NCBI RefSeq assembly: GCF_000413935.1
Contig: NZ_KE340380.1
Span: forward strand, 558,001-622,000
DNA: 64,000 nt
Direction: 5' to 3'
DNA from: Acinetobacter colistiniresistens
GTDB taxonomy: Bacteria; Pseudomonadota; Gammaproteobacteria; Pseudomonadales; Moraxellaceae
The notes below the pieces were generated by a model, which made no database searches, had not been told where the DNA came from, and worked only from the letters and a program-made list of their open reading frames with translations. Positions 35,803-45,319 of the stretch are shown here, piece by piece (within the stretch, counting starts at the first letter, position 1; each line of letters starts with the position of its first letter). The translations under genes were made by a program, and so were the position numbers.

Positions 35803-36990
35803 TTAACGTGACAAATAACGGGTCATGTCTTCAATGCCTTTCAAGGTCATTGGAAACATATGATTTTCAAAAATCTCTTTAATCCAGTTAATAGTCTGAG
35901 TGTAATGCCAATAGCTTTCTACTTCAGGGTTCAACCAAGCGGTTTTGTCAAAGTGCTGACGTAAACGTCTAAGCCACACTTCACCCGACTCTTCATTCAT
36001 ATATTCGACTGAACCACCCGCAGACTTTAGCTCATATGGCGCCATACTGGCATCACCGACCACAATGACCCGATAATCACGTCCATAAGTATGGAACAGA
36101 TCCCAAGTATTCATACGTGTTGAACTACGGCGATGGTTATCCTTCCATACATAATCGTATAAACAGTTGTGAAAATAGAAGTATTCGAGGGTTTTAAACT
36201 CTGATTTGGCCGCACTGAATAGCTTTTCACACTCAGCAATATAAGCATCCATTGAGCCGCCAACATCAAACAGCATCAACACTTTAATGCGGTTACGACG
36301 TTCTGGAACCAACTGTACATCCAAAATGCCTTGTTTTGCCGTCTCACGAATGGTGCCATCGACATCAAGCTCTTCAGCAGCACCTTGGCGTGCAAACTTA
36401 CGCAAACGACGTAAGGCAATTTGCATCTGACGGGTTCCCAAAACCTGATCATCATCCAGATTTTGGTATTTACGTTGTTCCCAAACTTTAACCGCCGAAC
36501 GTTTACGCCCTGGGCCGCCAATACGCACACCTTCAGGGTGATCACCAAACGCGCCAAAAGGTGACGTTCCCCCAGTGCCAATCATACGATTGCCGCCCTG
36601 ATGCTTTTTATGCTGTTCACGTAAGCGTTCTTCCAGCATTTTCATCAGCTCTTCGAGAGAACCCGCTTTTTGTAGCTCAGCACGTTGTTCAGGCGTAAGA
36701 TGTTTTTCTAATAGTTCAAGATCAAACCAATCTTTCGGTAATTTGTGAACTTGCTTTAGCAGCTCATCCAAGTCAAAAGTTTCAATACCATCAAAATAAT
36801 CTTTCATGGCGCGATCGAACTTGTCAAAAAAGCGTTCATCTTTGACTAAAATTGTTTTAGCCAATTGATAGAACTCTTCCTGATCTGCAAACACAAGACC
36901 TGAAGCTACCGCCTGATTAAGATCAATGAGCTCACGTGTTGTCACAGGTACGCCATATTTGCGTAAGGTGTAAAACAGTCGCACAAACAT
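35803..36990 (-). CDS. VWA domain protein, CoxE-like
   Basis: A 395-residue soluble protein. The N-terminal half is helical and charged; the C-terminal half is a von Willebrand A-like domain. The metal-site motif reads DVGGSM (normally DxSxS), typical of the CoxE branch. It is preceded, 12 bases apart, by a MoxR AAA+ ATPase gene. MoxR-VWA pairs act as chaperone-like systems for assembling or activating partner enzymes; the client here is unknown. Confidence 0.88.
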   Translation of the reverse strand: MFVRLFYTLRKYGVPVTTRELIDLNQAVASGLVFADQEEFYQLAKTILVKDERFFDKFDRAMKDYFDGIETFDLDELLKQVHKLPKDWFDLELLEKHLTPEQRAELQKAGSLEELMKMLEERLREQHKKHQGGNRMIGTGGTSPFGAFGDHPEGVRIGGPGRKRSAVKVWEQRKYQNLDDDQVLGTRQMQIALRRLRKFARQGAAEELDVDGTIRETAKQGILDVQLVPERRNRIKVLMLFDVGGSMDAYIAECEKLFSAAKSEFKTLEYFYFHNCLYDYVWKDNHRRSSTRMNTWDLFHTYGRDYRVIVVGDASMAPYELKSAGGSVEYMNEESGEVWLRRLRQHFDKTAWLNPEVESYWHYTQTINWIKEIFENHMFPMTLKGIEDMTRYLSR

Positions 36991-37002
36991 TTGTAAACAC
37001 TC

Positions 37003-37854
37003 TTAACGGCGTGACATAAAGGCTAAACGTTCAAGCAATTGCACATCTTGTTCATTCTTAATCAATGCACCATATAATGGTGGAATCGCTTTTGATTTAT
37101 CGTGATTGCGCAATACATCTTCAGGCATATCATCGGCCATCAACAGACTTAACCAATCAATCAATTCAGACGTTGAAGGCGGTTTCTTTAAATTTGGAAT
37201 TTCGCGCAATTTAAAGAAGACCTGCAATGCTTCGCTAACCAAGGTATTAGAAATACTTGGGAAATGCACTGCAATGATATCGCGCATGGTCGCTTCATCT
37301 GGGAACTCGATATAATGGAAGAAACAACGACGCAAGAATGCATCTGGAAGTTCCTTCTCATTATTTGAGGTAATAATCACGATTGGGCGTTGTGTCGCGG
37401 TAATGGTCTCACCTGTCTCATAAACATAAAACGACATTTTGTCGAGTTCATGCAATAAGTCATTTGGAAACTCAATATCCGCCTTGTCGATTTCATCAAT
37501 CAACAATACACAACGCTCTTCGCTGGTAAATGCTTCCCACAATTTACCGGGTTTAATATAGTTCTTAATGTCGTAGACACGATCATCACCTAACTGGCTA
37601 TCACGCAAACGTGAAACAGCATCATATTCATACAGACCTTGCTGCGCTTTGGTGGTTGATTTGATATGCCAAGTAATCAGCTTCAAACCCAAACTTTCAG
37701 CTACCTGCTCCGCAAGTAATGTTTTTCCCGTTCCAGGCTCACCTTTCACCAATAATGGTTTTTGTAAGGCACGAGCAGCTTTCACTGCCAGCTTTAGGCT
37801 ATCGGTCGCAATATATTGATCTGTACCAGTAAAGTGTTGTGTATCAGCAGACAT
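37003..37854 (-). CDS. MoxR-family AAA+ ATPase
   Basis: A 283-residue AAA+ ATPase. Walker A is GEPGTGKT (near residue 38), Walker B is VLLIDEIDKAD, sensor-1 lies in IIITSNNEKELPDAFLRRC, which also holds the arginine finger region. MoxR ATPases work with VWA-domain partners, and the partner gene follows directly. The pair likely remodels some enzyme or envelope complex. Start and length are typical. Confidence 0.93.
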   Translation of the reverse strand: MSADTQHFTGTDQYIATDSLKLAVKAARALQKPLLVKGEPGTGKTLLAEQVAESLGLKLITWHIKSTTKAQQGLYEYDAVSRLRDSQLGDDRVYDIKNYIKPGKLWEAFTSEERCVLLIDEIDKADIEFPNDLLHELDKMSFYVYETGETITATQRPIVIITSNNEKELPDAFLRRCFFHYIEFPDEATMRDIIAVHFPSISNTLVSEALQVFFKLREIPNLKKPPSTSELIDWLSLLMADDMPEDVLRNHDKSKAIPPLYGALIKNEQDVQLLERLAFMSRR

Positions 37855-37889
37855 TTAAAAACCTTATTTTTCTATATTTAACGTTGTAT

Positions 37890-38276
37890 CTAAACTGAAC
37901 GTGCAGTTTTATTTGCAGTGTATTTTGACCAGCAGAAACCGATCAATAACCCCGTACCAATGACAAATAAAATCAATGATAAGTTTGACCAGATTAAGAC
38001 ATGCTCTTTAGTAAGTACACCAAAAAGCAAACCAAAAATCGCTGGTGCTAAGGCCGAGTTTGGACCTTCTGAAATAGTTGGTGTTGCAAGAACGGCAAAA
38101 GCCACAATCCAGAGGATGCCACCAATTGGATTCGGTAGGCGTGACATCAAACGATACCAGCACCATAATGCAATTAATGTCCCTGTAACATAAACAATGA
38201 TCGCAACATTTTCTTCAGGAAACTGATCCAGTACTGAAAGGATGTTCGACCAAATCGCTGTTAAAGTCTCAAGCAC
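37890..38276 (-). CDS. Small membrane protein of unknown function
   Basis: A 128-residue protein with about four hydrophobic segments (for example [35 protein letters not shown] and [18 protein letters not shown]). I recognise no named family. It overlaps the end of the YcgL gene by eight bases, so the two are co-transcribed; the MoxR gene follows 36 bases on. Confidence 0.75.
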   Translation of the reverse strand: MLETLTAIWSNILSVLDQFPEENVAIIVYVTGTLIALWCWYRLMSRLPNPIGGILWIVAFAVLATPTISEGPNSALAPAIFGLLFGVLTKEHVLIWSNLSLILFVIGTGLLIGFCWSKYTANKTARSV

Positions 38277-38574
38277 CGCGTAAGCCCTCAGGTTCTACCG
38301 CGTTTGGATTGATTAACCCTTCTGGTGGCATCTGAATAAAAAAGCCCTTGGTATTTAGGGAATCTAAAACATGTAAAACGTTAGCACGTGCAAGTTTACG
38401 CTCATTATGAAGTTCTAGATGCATAACAAAGGTCGCTTTGCCGAATGCTTGTAAAACTGTTTCTGGAACACCTTCAAATGGGTTTTCTTGTTCCTTGTCA
38501 TCAGGATAATTTGGACGAGCAATGTACATATACATTTCATCTTTTTTGCTCGATCTATAAATATCGCAGTGCAT
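38269..38574 (-). CDS. YcgL domain protein
   Basis: A 101-residue protein of the YcgL family: [18 protein letters not shown] at the N-terminus, [12 protein letters not shown] in the middle and GFFIQMPPE near the C-terminus. The structure of E. coli YcgL is known, but its function is not. In many gammaproteobacteria ycgL is found beside rnd, as here. It overlaps the membrane protein gene downstream. Confidence 0.88.
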   Translation of the reverse strand: MHCDIYRSSKKDEMYMYIARPNYPDDKEQENPFEGVPETVLQAFGKATFVMHLELHNERKLARANVLHVLDSLNTKGFFIQMPPEGLINPNAVEPEGLRGA

Positions 38575-38716
38575 ATTGACTCACATCTATTAACAATCAA
38601 ACACAGCATACATGAAAATAAAAATGGATACATTAAGGATTGTTAACGCTGGAGTCGTGTTTTGCAGTCTTTATCTCCCAAGCACAAGATCAAAGGATAA
38701 AACAACACATCAAATT

Positions 38717-38747
38717 AAAAAAAGAGCGAATCATTGATTCACTCTCT
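38717..38747 (-). terminator. Rho-independent terminator after rnd
   Basis: On the minus strand GAGTGAATC, a short loop and GATTCGCTC pair (one G-U), followed by seven T residues. The hairpin begins six bases after the rnd stop. Confidence 0.8.
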
Positions 38748-38752
38748 TATGT

Positions 38753-39895
38753 TTATTGTGCAATTTTCATTTGTGTAGCGAGATATTCAATATCTTCTCG
38801 CAACAACGTAATCAATGGTCGCGTAATTAAGTCATAACGCCATCCCATCAAATAATTAGGTAAGCTCTGCTCGTCCAGATGAAAGACCACATGCTCATAA
38901 ATGGCATTCATCCATTTCTTACGCAATAACACTTCTTTCGGTATACCAGTTTTTAGTACCACACTTTCAATTAAAGCATCGATTTTTGGTGCAACCTCTT
39001 TAGAGTTACTCTTGACTGGTTTTGCCATACGTAATGGCCACTCATCTTCCGGCGGCAAAAACTTAAGGAGGTCCAAGATGGTTTTACCATGTTCACGTAC
39101 AATGTGAGGTCTGATGTCTTTAATCCGCGCCAACTGAAAATTATTTCTCGGATTCTTTTCCACGAGATCAATCATCGTCGAATTTCTAAGAATAAAACTA
39201 CGTGGCTGATTCAGTGCCTTGGTAATCTGCTCTCGCCAAATGCTGAGCTGCTGTAACTGCATCAACTCACGACGCGAATGACGGTAATTCCCAATATCGG
39301 TATACAATTCTGCCAGCGGAGTTTCCATGGCAATCTCTTTGGTGAGATTTTGACAATCTTCCAATACGTATTGATACAGCCCTTTTGCTTTTAGATCTGT
39401 TTTCAGTGCATCTGCAAGTTTACTTAAATAGATCACATCATTTGCCGCATAGCACATCTGCTCTTGCGTCAAAGGCCGAGCAAGCCAGTCTGAACGGGTC
39501 TGATCTTTTTCAATCTCAATATTCAAACAGGTTTTAAGCGCATTCTGATAACTGACTTGAAGCCCATGTCCGAGAAATGCCAACGCAATTTGCGTATCAA
39601 ATACATTATTTAGTGGTTTTTGGTCGGCATAATGATAGATCAGATCAATATCTTCGCCACAGGCATGAAAAATATTCTGTTGAGCCGCAAAAATCTTTGG
39701 CCAAAAATTACTGAGATCCAATGCTGCACCATCAAGTAATAAAATTTGACCATTTAAATTAATTTGGCAGACACCAAGTTTAGGATATAAGGTATCAACC
39801 TTGATAAACTCGGTATCAAGGGCGTAGACAGAACACTGTTCCATCTGCTTGAGGAGAACAGCTAAATCTTGTTGCTGTTGGATAAACTGAAACAT
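38753..39895 (-). CDS. rnd: Ribonuclease D
   Basis: A 380-residue 3'-5' exoribonuclease for tRNA and small RNA maturation. The DEDD catalytic residues are visible in YALDTEFIKVDTLYP, NIFHACGEDIDLI and the later YAANDVIYL (Tyr-x3-Asp). HRDC domains follow in the C-terminal half. It starts alone after a noncoding stretch of about 290 bases, and its own terminator follows. YcgL is encoded just downstream. Confidence 0.95.
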   Translation of the reverse strand: MFQFIQQQQDLAVLLKQMEQCSVYALDTEFIKVDTLYPKLGVCQINLNGQILLLDGAALDLSNFWPKIFAAQQNIFHACGEDIDLIYHYADQKPLNNVFDTQIALAFLGHGLQVSYQNALKTCLNIEIEKDQTRSDWLARPLTQEQMCYAANDVIYLSKLADALKTDLKAKGLYQYVLEDCQNLTKEIAMETPLAELYTDIGNYRHSRRELMQLQQLSIWREQITKALNQPRSFILRNSTMIDLVEKNPRNNFQLARIKDIRPHIVREHGKTILDLLKFLPPEDEWPLRMAKPVKSNSKEVAPKIDALIESVVLKTGIPKEVLLRKKWMNAIYEHVVFHLDEQSLPNYLMGWRYDLITRPLITLLREDIEYLATQMKIAQ

Positions 39896-40160
39896 GTGTG
39901 CTCAAGTAAAATAATAAAAAACCATGTGCAATAAAACTGCCTAATGCCAGTCATTGCTCAACTGAAAAATACAAAAAATTAATTGGTATTCCACATACAC
40001 GACATGAAATCACTCCTCTATCCATTTCATCAAAAAACGAAAATCCTTTTCGCTTGATAATAGTGCCACAAATCACAATAAATTGATCTACGATAATGTT
40101 AGACAAAATGTAAAATTTAATTATTTGTTTAAATTAACAGCATGAATTTAATATAAATAT

Positions 40161-40197
40161 AAAAAAATGCGAATGAAGCCTATTATTTCATTCGCAT
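40161..40197 (-). terminator. Terminator overlapping the recR stop codon
   Basis: On the minus strand ATGCGAATGA pairs with TCATTCGCAT across an 11-base loop, followed by a seven-T run. The first arm is made of the last recR codons, so the stop codon (40183-40185) lies inside the loop. Confidence 0.8.
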
Positions 40198-40779
40198 ACG
40201 GTTATGTACAGCCTGACTTAAAGTATGGCTATCGACATATTCCAGCTCACCGCCTTGAGGTACGCCCTGTGCAATGCGGGTCATATGAATCGGCAAATGT
40301 TTAGTGGCTTCAACCAGATAGTGTGCTGTCGCTTGCCCTTCTACGGTGGCATTGGTTGCCAAAATCACCTCTTGAATCTGTCCTGCACTGAGACGTTGAA
40401 TTAGATATGGAATACCAATCTCTTCTGGACCAATTCCATCCAGGGGTGATAAATGCCCACCAAGAACATGATATTTTCCGCGAAAACTACCGCTCTGTTC
40501 AATCGCCATTACATCAGCAGGAGATTCAACCACACACAGCAGTTGTTCATCACGCTCTGCGGAAGCACAGATATCACAGATTTCATTTTCGGTGAGCGAG
40601 TGACAAATACGACACTCATGAATATGGCTCGATGCTTCATGTAGGGCATGTGACAAAGCAAATGCACCTTCACGGTTTTTCATTAATAAATGCAATGCCA
40701 TACGCTGTGCTGATTTTGGGCCAACACTCGGTAATATACGTAATGCTTGAACTAATTGTTCAAATCGTTCACTAAACAC
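40183..40779 (-). CDS. recR: Recombination protein RecR
   Basis: A 198-residue DNA-repair protein that works with RecF and RecO to load RecA on gaps. The helix-hairpin-helix (LRILPSVGPKSAQRMALHLL), the four-cysteine zinc finger (CRICHSLTENEICDIC) and the Toprim domain (LLCVVESPADVMAIE) follow in the normal order. It forms the usual pair with ybaB upstream, but a dual-hairpin repeat (40794-40866) lies between the two. Confidence 0.97.
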   Translation of the reverse strand: MFSERFEQLVQALRILPSVGPKSAQRMALHLLMKNREGAFALSHALHEASSHIHECRICHSLTENEICDICASAERDEQLLCVVESPADVMAIEQSGSFRGKYHVLGGHLSPLDGIGPEEIGIPYLIQRLSAGQIQEVILATNATVEGQATAHYLVEATKHLPIHMTRIAQGVPQGGELEYVDSHTLSQAVHNRMRMK

Positions 40780-40793
40780 AAATCAACTCTCAT

Positions 40794-40866
40794 AATCTCC
40801 CCTAACCCCTCTTTATTAAAGAGGGGTTACTCCTCCCTTTAAAAAAAGGGAGGCTGGGAGGGATTT
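40794..40866. repeat. Dual-hairpin intergenic repeat (REP-like)
   Basis: About 73 bases with two adjacent strong hairpins: AACCCCTCTTT pairing with AAAGAGGGGTT (40804-40829) and CTCCCTTT pairing with AAAGGGAG (40833-40853). The ends (AATCTCCCC and GGGAGGGATT) are partly complementary. It starts in the ybaB stop region and ends before recR. Its form suggests a dispersed REP-like element. Confidence 0.6.
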
Positions 40867-41194
40867 AAAATAAACCAGATAAGCCTGGTGGTAAGCCCAT
40901 GCCTGAATTTGCACCTTGTAATTTCTCTTCAGAAATCACTTCAGCTTGACGAGCTGCATCATTCATTGCCGCAGCAATCAAATCTTCAATCATGTCAGCT
41001 TCGTCTTGTAACAAGTCTGGGCTAATTTCGATACGCTTCACCACATTGCGGCAAGTCATCGTCACTTTAACTAAACCACCACCTGCTTCAGCATGAACTT
41101 CAGTGTTTGCAAGCTCTTCTTTGGCTTTTTTAAGATTTGATTCCATATCTTTTTGCATGCGCTGAGCTTGCTGCATGAGCATATTAATGTTCAT
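40865..41194 (-). CDS. ybaB: YbaB/EbfC nucleoid-associated protein
   Basis: A 109-residue DNA-binding protein of the YbaB/EbfC family: [20 protein letters not shown] at the N-terminus, then the [20 protein letters not shown] strand region and [14 protein letters not shown] near the end. It forms a tweezer-like dimer on DNA. The family is usually encoded next to recR, as here. It starts 12 bases after the metZ stop on the same strand. Confidence 0.93.
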   Translation of the reverse strand: MNINMLMQQAQRMQKDMESNLKKAKEELANTEVHAEAGGGLVKVTMTCRNVVKRIEISPDLLQDEADMIEDLIAAAMNDAARQAEVISEEKLQGANSGMGLPPGLSGLF

Positions 41195-41206
41195 AAGTCT
41201 CTCTCG

Positions 41207-42394
41207 TTAAATTAAATCTAAACCGCGTGATATGTCGCGAATAATATCATCAATGTCTTCTAAACCAACAGACACACGAATCAAACCTTCTTCAATTCCT
41301 GCAGCTTGTTTAGCTTCAGCCGACATTCTACCATGTGAGGTCGTTGCTGGATGTGTAATTGTTGACTTAACGTCACCTAGATTACTGGTAATCGACAAGA
41401 AACGTGTGTTATCAATCACCGTCCAAGCACCTTGTCGCTCACCTTTCACCACAAAAGATACAACACCACCAAAGCCTTTTTGCTGTTTTTTCGCAAGCGC
41501 ATGGCCTGGATGATCAGGTAAACCTGCGTAATACACTTTTTCAACTTTTTCGTGCTGATGTAGCCATTCCGCCAATTTTTGAGCACTTTCACAATGGGCT
41601 TTCATACGAATGCTAAGCGTCTCTAAGCCTTTCAAGAAAATCCATGCATTAAATGGACTCATCGAATTACCTAAAGTACGGATCACACCATTTACTTCCT
41701 CAAGCAAGTCATGTTTTCCAACAACAGCACCACCCAATGCACGACCTTGGCCATCAATATATTTGGTTGCTGAATAAAGCACTAAATCTGCACCAAACTT
41801 AATCGGCTGTTGTAATACCGGTGTACAGAAACAGTTATCCACTGCAAACAGCGCCCCATTGGCATGTGCAATATCGGCAATCGCCTGCATATCACCCACT
41901 TGGGCCAATGGATTAGACGGTGTTTCGATAAATAAAATACGTGTATTTGGACGAATGGCTTGTTTCCAGCCTTCTAAATCACCCAAATCCACAAAGGTCA
42001 CTTCGACTGCAAATTTTGCAACGTATTTTTCAAATAAGGCAATGATTGAACCAAATACCGCACGAGAGCAAATCACATGGTCGCCAGCTTTTAAATAGGC
42101 CATACACATGGCATGTACCGCTGCCATACCTGAACTGGTTGCAACCGCACGCTCTGCGCCATCCAATACAGCCAAACGTTTTTCAAAAGCCTGCACTGTT
42201 GGATTGGTATAGCGTGAATAAGTGTTACCTGCGATTTGTCCTGAGAATTTTGCTGCAGCATCAGCCGCACTTTCACACACAAATGATGAGGTCAGGAAGA
42301 TTGGTTCACTATGCTCACCTTCAGAGGTACGATCATGCCCTGTGCGAATTGCCAGTGTTTCTAATTGGTATTCTAAATCATCGCTTGGATTCAT
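41207..42394 (-). CDS. metZ: O-succinylhomoserine sulfhydrylase
   Basis: A 395-residue PLP enzyme of the Cys/Met metabolism family that makes homocysteine from O-succinylhomoserine and sulfide. The pattern includes NTYSRYTNPTVQAFE, SSGMAAVHA, DNCFCTPVLQQP and the PLP lysine in YSATKYIDGQGR. The motif set fits MetZ better than cystathionine synthases. I chose the ATG at 42394, giving the normal length; the frame extends upstream by 24 codons to 42466 but without family similarity. Confidence 0.9.
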   Translation of the reverse strand: MNPSDDLEYQLETLAIRTGHDRTSEGEHSEPIFLTSSFVCESAADAAAKFSGQIAGNTYSRYTNPTVQAFEKRLAVLDGAERAVATSSGMAAVHAMCMAYLKAGDHVICSRAVFGSIIALFEKYVAKFAVEVTFVDLGDLEGWKQAIRPNTRILFIETPSNPLAQVGDMQAIADIAHANGALFAVDNCFCTPVLQQPIKFGADLVLYSATKYIDGQGRALGGAVVGKHDLLEEVNGVIRTLGNSMSPFNAWIFLKGLETLSIRMKAHCESAQKLAEWLHQHEKVEKVYYAGLPDHPGHALAKKQQKGFGGVVSFVVKGERQGAWTVIDNTRFLSITSNLGDVKSTITHPATTSHGRMSAEAKQAAGIEEGLIRVSVGLEDIDDIIRDISRGLDLI

Positions 42395-42511
42395 CGTTCT
42401 GTATGCCTTATGATCATAATGATTAAATGTGCCAATATTTTGAGCGCCTAAGGTCTTTAAGGTCAAGGCATAAGATGAAATTATCGCTTAGACTTCGTGC
42501 AATCTTGACTC

Positions 42512-43615
42512 ATGATGAGACTTTATAAGATGAAATCGCTTGTGGAACAGCAAAAAATAAATTTTAAACATCTGGCTATGCGTGTCTTCGATGCCGACAA
42601 ACTGGTTTTGTCTCAATCCACGCCATATCAAGTGATTGCTCAATTTAAACAGACCTGTGTGCGTTTCTACGCTTCTGAGAATAAACGCTATAAAGAGCCA
42701 TTGGTATTTGTTGCCCCTTTGGCGATCAACATGGATATCTACGACCTTTATCCTTATCGCTCATTGATCAAGCACTTTCAGGAAAGCGGTTTTGATGTTT
42801 ACCTGATTGACTGGGGTAAACTCACCTACAAGAATTATCAAATCAACTTTCTATCTTTTATTGATAAGTTTATTCCTAGATGTCTAGAAGCCATTCAGCA
42901 ACACTCCAAATCTGAAAAAATTTCGCTGCATGGTTGGAGTATGGCTGGAATATTCGTGACGCTTTATACCGCACGTCATCAGCCGAGTATCGTGAAAAAT
43001 CTGGTGGTCTTAGGCAGCCCAATCGACAGCTATGCTTCAGGATATATTGGCAAGTTGTACAAAACCTTAGCTTATCTCACCACACGAAATTCAACTATTA
43101 AGGAATATATTTATAACCGTTTACCTAAACGAATGATCCACTCTTCTGGCTTTCTGAACTCGCTTGGATTTAAGCTGCTTGACCCTAAAGGCTGGATTGA
43201 TGGCAATATCCAACTTTTAAAAAACTTGGATAATCTAAAGCTCGTGCAAGAAGATGCCACACTCAGTCACTTCTTAAATAATATGATTGATTACCCGGGT
43301 GGCGTGAATCAAGACATGCTATTTAATGTTTGGCTGCAAAATCCGTTAAAAAATGGTGCAATTCAACTCAAGAACAAAACCATCGAGCTAAAAAATATTA
43401 ATTGTTCTCTTTTAGTTGGTGCAGGAAAAGGTGACCAACTTGTGACTGCTGAATCTGCATTTCCGTTGACCCTGTTGACAAGTAGCCAAGATGTCACGTT
43501 TACTCTTATCCCTGGTGGACATTTAGGTTTAATGTCCAGTCAAAACAGTTCAATCGAGTTCTGGCCAACACTGACAACATGGTTAGCCGAACGGTCGACA
43601 CAGATAAAAAGGTAA
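42512..43615 (+). CDS. PHA-synthase-like alpha/beta hydrolase with a serine nucleophile
   Basis: A 367-residue alpha/beta-fold protein. The DVYLIDWG strand is typical of polyhydroxyalkanoate synthases (PhaC), and Asp and His of a triad appear in GAGKGDQL and PGGHLGL. The nucleophile elbow is HGWSMAG (Ser143) instead of the PhaC G-x-C-x-G, and the second glycine is replaced by alanine. It is thus probably an esterase, thioesterase or acyltransferase, not a polymerase. It is not accompanied by phaA, phaB or phasin genes. The start is uncertain (42512, 42515 or 42530). The next gene follows after three bases. Confidence 0.75.
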   Translation: MMRLYKMKSLVEQQKINFKHLAMRVFDADKLVLSQSTPYQVIAQFKQTCVRFYASENKRYKEPLVFVAPLAINMDIYDLYPYRSLIKHFQESGFDVYLIDWGKLTYKNYQINFLSFIDKFIPRCLEAIQQHSKSEKISLHGWSMAGIFVTLYTARHQPSIVKNLVVLGSPIDSYASGYIGKLYKTLAYLTTRNSTIKEYIYNRLPKRMIHSSGFLNSLGFKLLDPKGWIDGNIQLLKNLDNLKLVQEDATLSHFLNNMIDYPGGVNQDMLFNVWLQNPLKNGAIQLKNKTIELKNINCSLLVGAGKGDQLVTAESAFPLTLLTSSQDVTFTLIPGGHLGLMSSQNSSIEFWPTLTTWLAERSTQIKR

Positions 43616-43618
43616 ACT

Positions 43619-44491
43619 ATGACTCAATCTGTTGCATTTATTGGTTTAGGCGCTATGGGCTATCGTATGGCGGCGCATTTGCCTAAGTATTTCGAGAAGG
43701 TCTATGTCTGGAATCGAAATTTTAGTAAAGCTGAACAGCATGCAACAGAATATGGGACTACAGCCGTTGAACTTGCACAAGCAGTTCAGGCTGATGTTAT
43801 ATTTTCATGCCTACCCACCAGTGATGATGTTGAGAAACTCATCGAAGATGTTTCAATTAAATCAGGTGCCATCTGGATTGACTGTACCAGTGGTGTACCC
43901 GAGACAGCTCGCCGTTTGGCAGAGAAACTCAAAGTACAAAATATCGATTTTCTAGATGCACCTGTAAGTGGTCAAACTGTTGGCGCAGAAAATGCGACCT
44001 TAACTGTGATGGTTGGCGGGGATGTTAATGCCTTTGAACGTGCCTATCCAGCAATGGCGGCAGTTGGAAAGCTGATTCAACATGTGGGTGAATCTGGTGC
44101 TGGTTTTGCGGTAAAAGCCATTAATAATATGTTGCTTGCTGTGAATTTATGGTCTGTTGCTGAAGGCTTTAGTACTTTAAAAGCACATGGTGTCAATCTG
44201 GATGCAGCACTGAACTGTATTAATGCATCGAGTGGTAAAAGTCTGGTGACAGAAACGATTTTTCCGCAACGTGTATTGAGTCGAGAGTTCCCCGTAACTT
44301 TTGGACTTCCATTGCTTGCAAAAGATACAGGTATCGCCCTTGATTTAGTCAAGGATGCAAAACTTCCTGCACCAATCCTGTCTTTAACACAAAGCTTGAT
44401 TCAGGCGGCGAATTTAACCGCTGAAGCAGATAGTGACTTCTCCGCAGCAGTGAAAATGTATGAATCGTGGACTAAAATCACGCTGAAATAA
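43619..44491 (+). CDS. NAD(P)-dependent beta-hydroxyacid dehydrogenase
   Basis: A 290-residue enzyme of the 3-hydroxyisobutyrate dehydrogenase/6-phosphogluconate dehydrogenase-like family. The Rossmann motif GLGAMGYRMA, the substrate-binding DAPVSGQTVGAENATLTVM, and the catalytic lysine in GFAVKAINNMLL are intact. It would oxidise a beta-hydroxy acid or reduce a semialdehyde. It forms an operon with the PHA-synthase-like gene. The substrate is unknown. Confidence 0.9.
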   Translation: MTQSVAFIGLGAMGYRMAAHLPKYFEKVYVWNRNFSKAEQHATEYGTTAVELAQAVQADVIFSCLPTSDDVEKLIEDVSIKSGAIWIDCTSGVPETARRLAEKLKVQNIDFLDAPVSGQTVGAENATLTVMVGGDVNAFERAYPAMAAVGKLIQHVGESGAGFAVKAINNMLLAVNLWSVAEGFSTLKAHGVNLDAALNCINASSGKSLVTETIFPQRVLSREFPVTFGLPLLAKDTGIALDLVKDAKLPAPILSLTQSLIQAANLTAEADSDFSAAVKMYESWTKITLK

Positions 44492-44527
44492 GAAAGTTCT
44501 CGTGTAAAAATTCTTTTGCCAATATGA

Positions 44528-44552
44528 AAGCCGCTCTATTGAGTGGTTTTTT
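44528..44552 (+). terminator. Rho-independent terminator
   Basis: AAGCCGCTC, loop TATT, GAGTGGTT (with G-U pairs) followed by a T6 run, 36 bases after the dehydrogenase stop. Confidence 0.75.
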
Positions 44553-44574
44553 AATATATCGAACCATATCTAGA

Positions 44575-45174
44575 TTATTTTTTATATAAATCAGCATAAA
44601 AATCCACTTCACTCACCGATGCGCAAATCCTAATTTCATCACCCAATGACCACTCTGCTGCTCTGGCTGCCATAGCAGCAGGTACCCCCTCCGATCCCGG
44701 CCCTGCGGGTACATCATACGTCGCATGCGCATCATGTGCTAACAACACATCATAACCTAGTGCAAAAGCTTCACGTGCAGTCGCAGCCACACACATTTCG
44801 GACAGCACACCGCATATTATTAAAGACTTAACTTTTAGTTCGTTCAGAATTTTCTGGAGTGATGTTCCATCAAAACCATTGTCCTCATATTTTCGTACGA
44901 CAAACTCATTAGACAGCGGAGGAAAATATAATACCCAACCTGTTTGAAATGGTTCATCTGTAGCCCCTTCGTCCCCATCATTCTGCAGAAAAATCACTGG
45001 CACATGAGCAGATCTTGCTTTAGCAAGTAAAATACTGATGGATGCAATCAACTGTTCTGATTCAGGTACAGCATCTATACCTGACACAAAAGCATTTTGC
45101 ACATCCACGACAATCAATGCGTCGACCACATGAAGTTTGGTTGAAATAGTGATCTCCTTATGCTCTGAAAGCAA
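44575..45174 (-). CDS. Isochorismatase-family cysteine hydrolase
   Basis: A 199-residue hydrolase. The catalytic Asp (VVDVQNAFV), the Lys segment in FVVRKYEDNGFDGT, and the nucleophile Cys (GVLSEMCVAATAREA) give the isochorismatase/nicotinamidase pattern. The substrate may be an amide or N-carbamoyl compound. It converges with the dehydrogenase operon. No pathway partner is next to it. Confidence 0.88.
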   Translation of the reverse strand: MLSEHKEITISTKLHVVDALIVVDVQNAFVSGIDAVPESEQLIASISILLAKARSAHVPVIFLQNDGDEGATDEPFQTGWVLYFPPLSNEFVVRKYEDNGFDGTSLQKILNELKVKSLIICGVLSEMCVAATAREAFALGYDVLLAHDAHATYDVPAGPGSEGVPAAMAARAAEWSLGDEIRICASVSEVDFYADLYKK

Positions 45175-45319
45175 CTTAACATATTGGCTTTAAGTATTTA
45201 TTCTTCGCTTCCATTTTAAAGACCTTCCAGTTACAGACTAAATAAACACCAAATCCTCTGTAAACTCTTTGGGTCCCTTTCTACTCTATAGCGATTCCAT
45301 ATTTTAGCGAAGATTCCCC

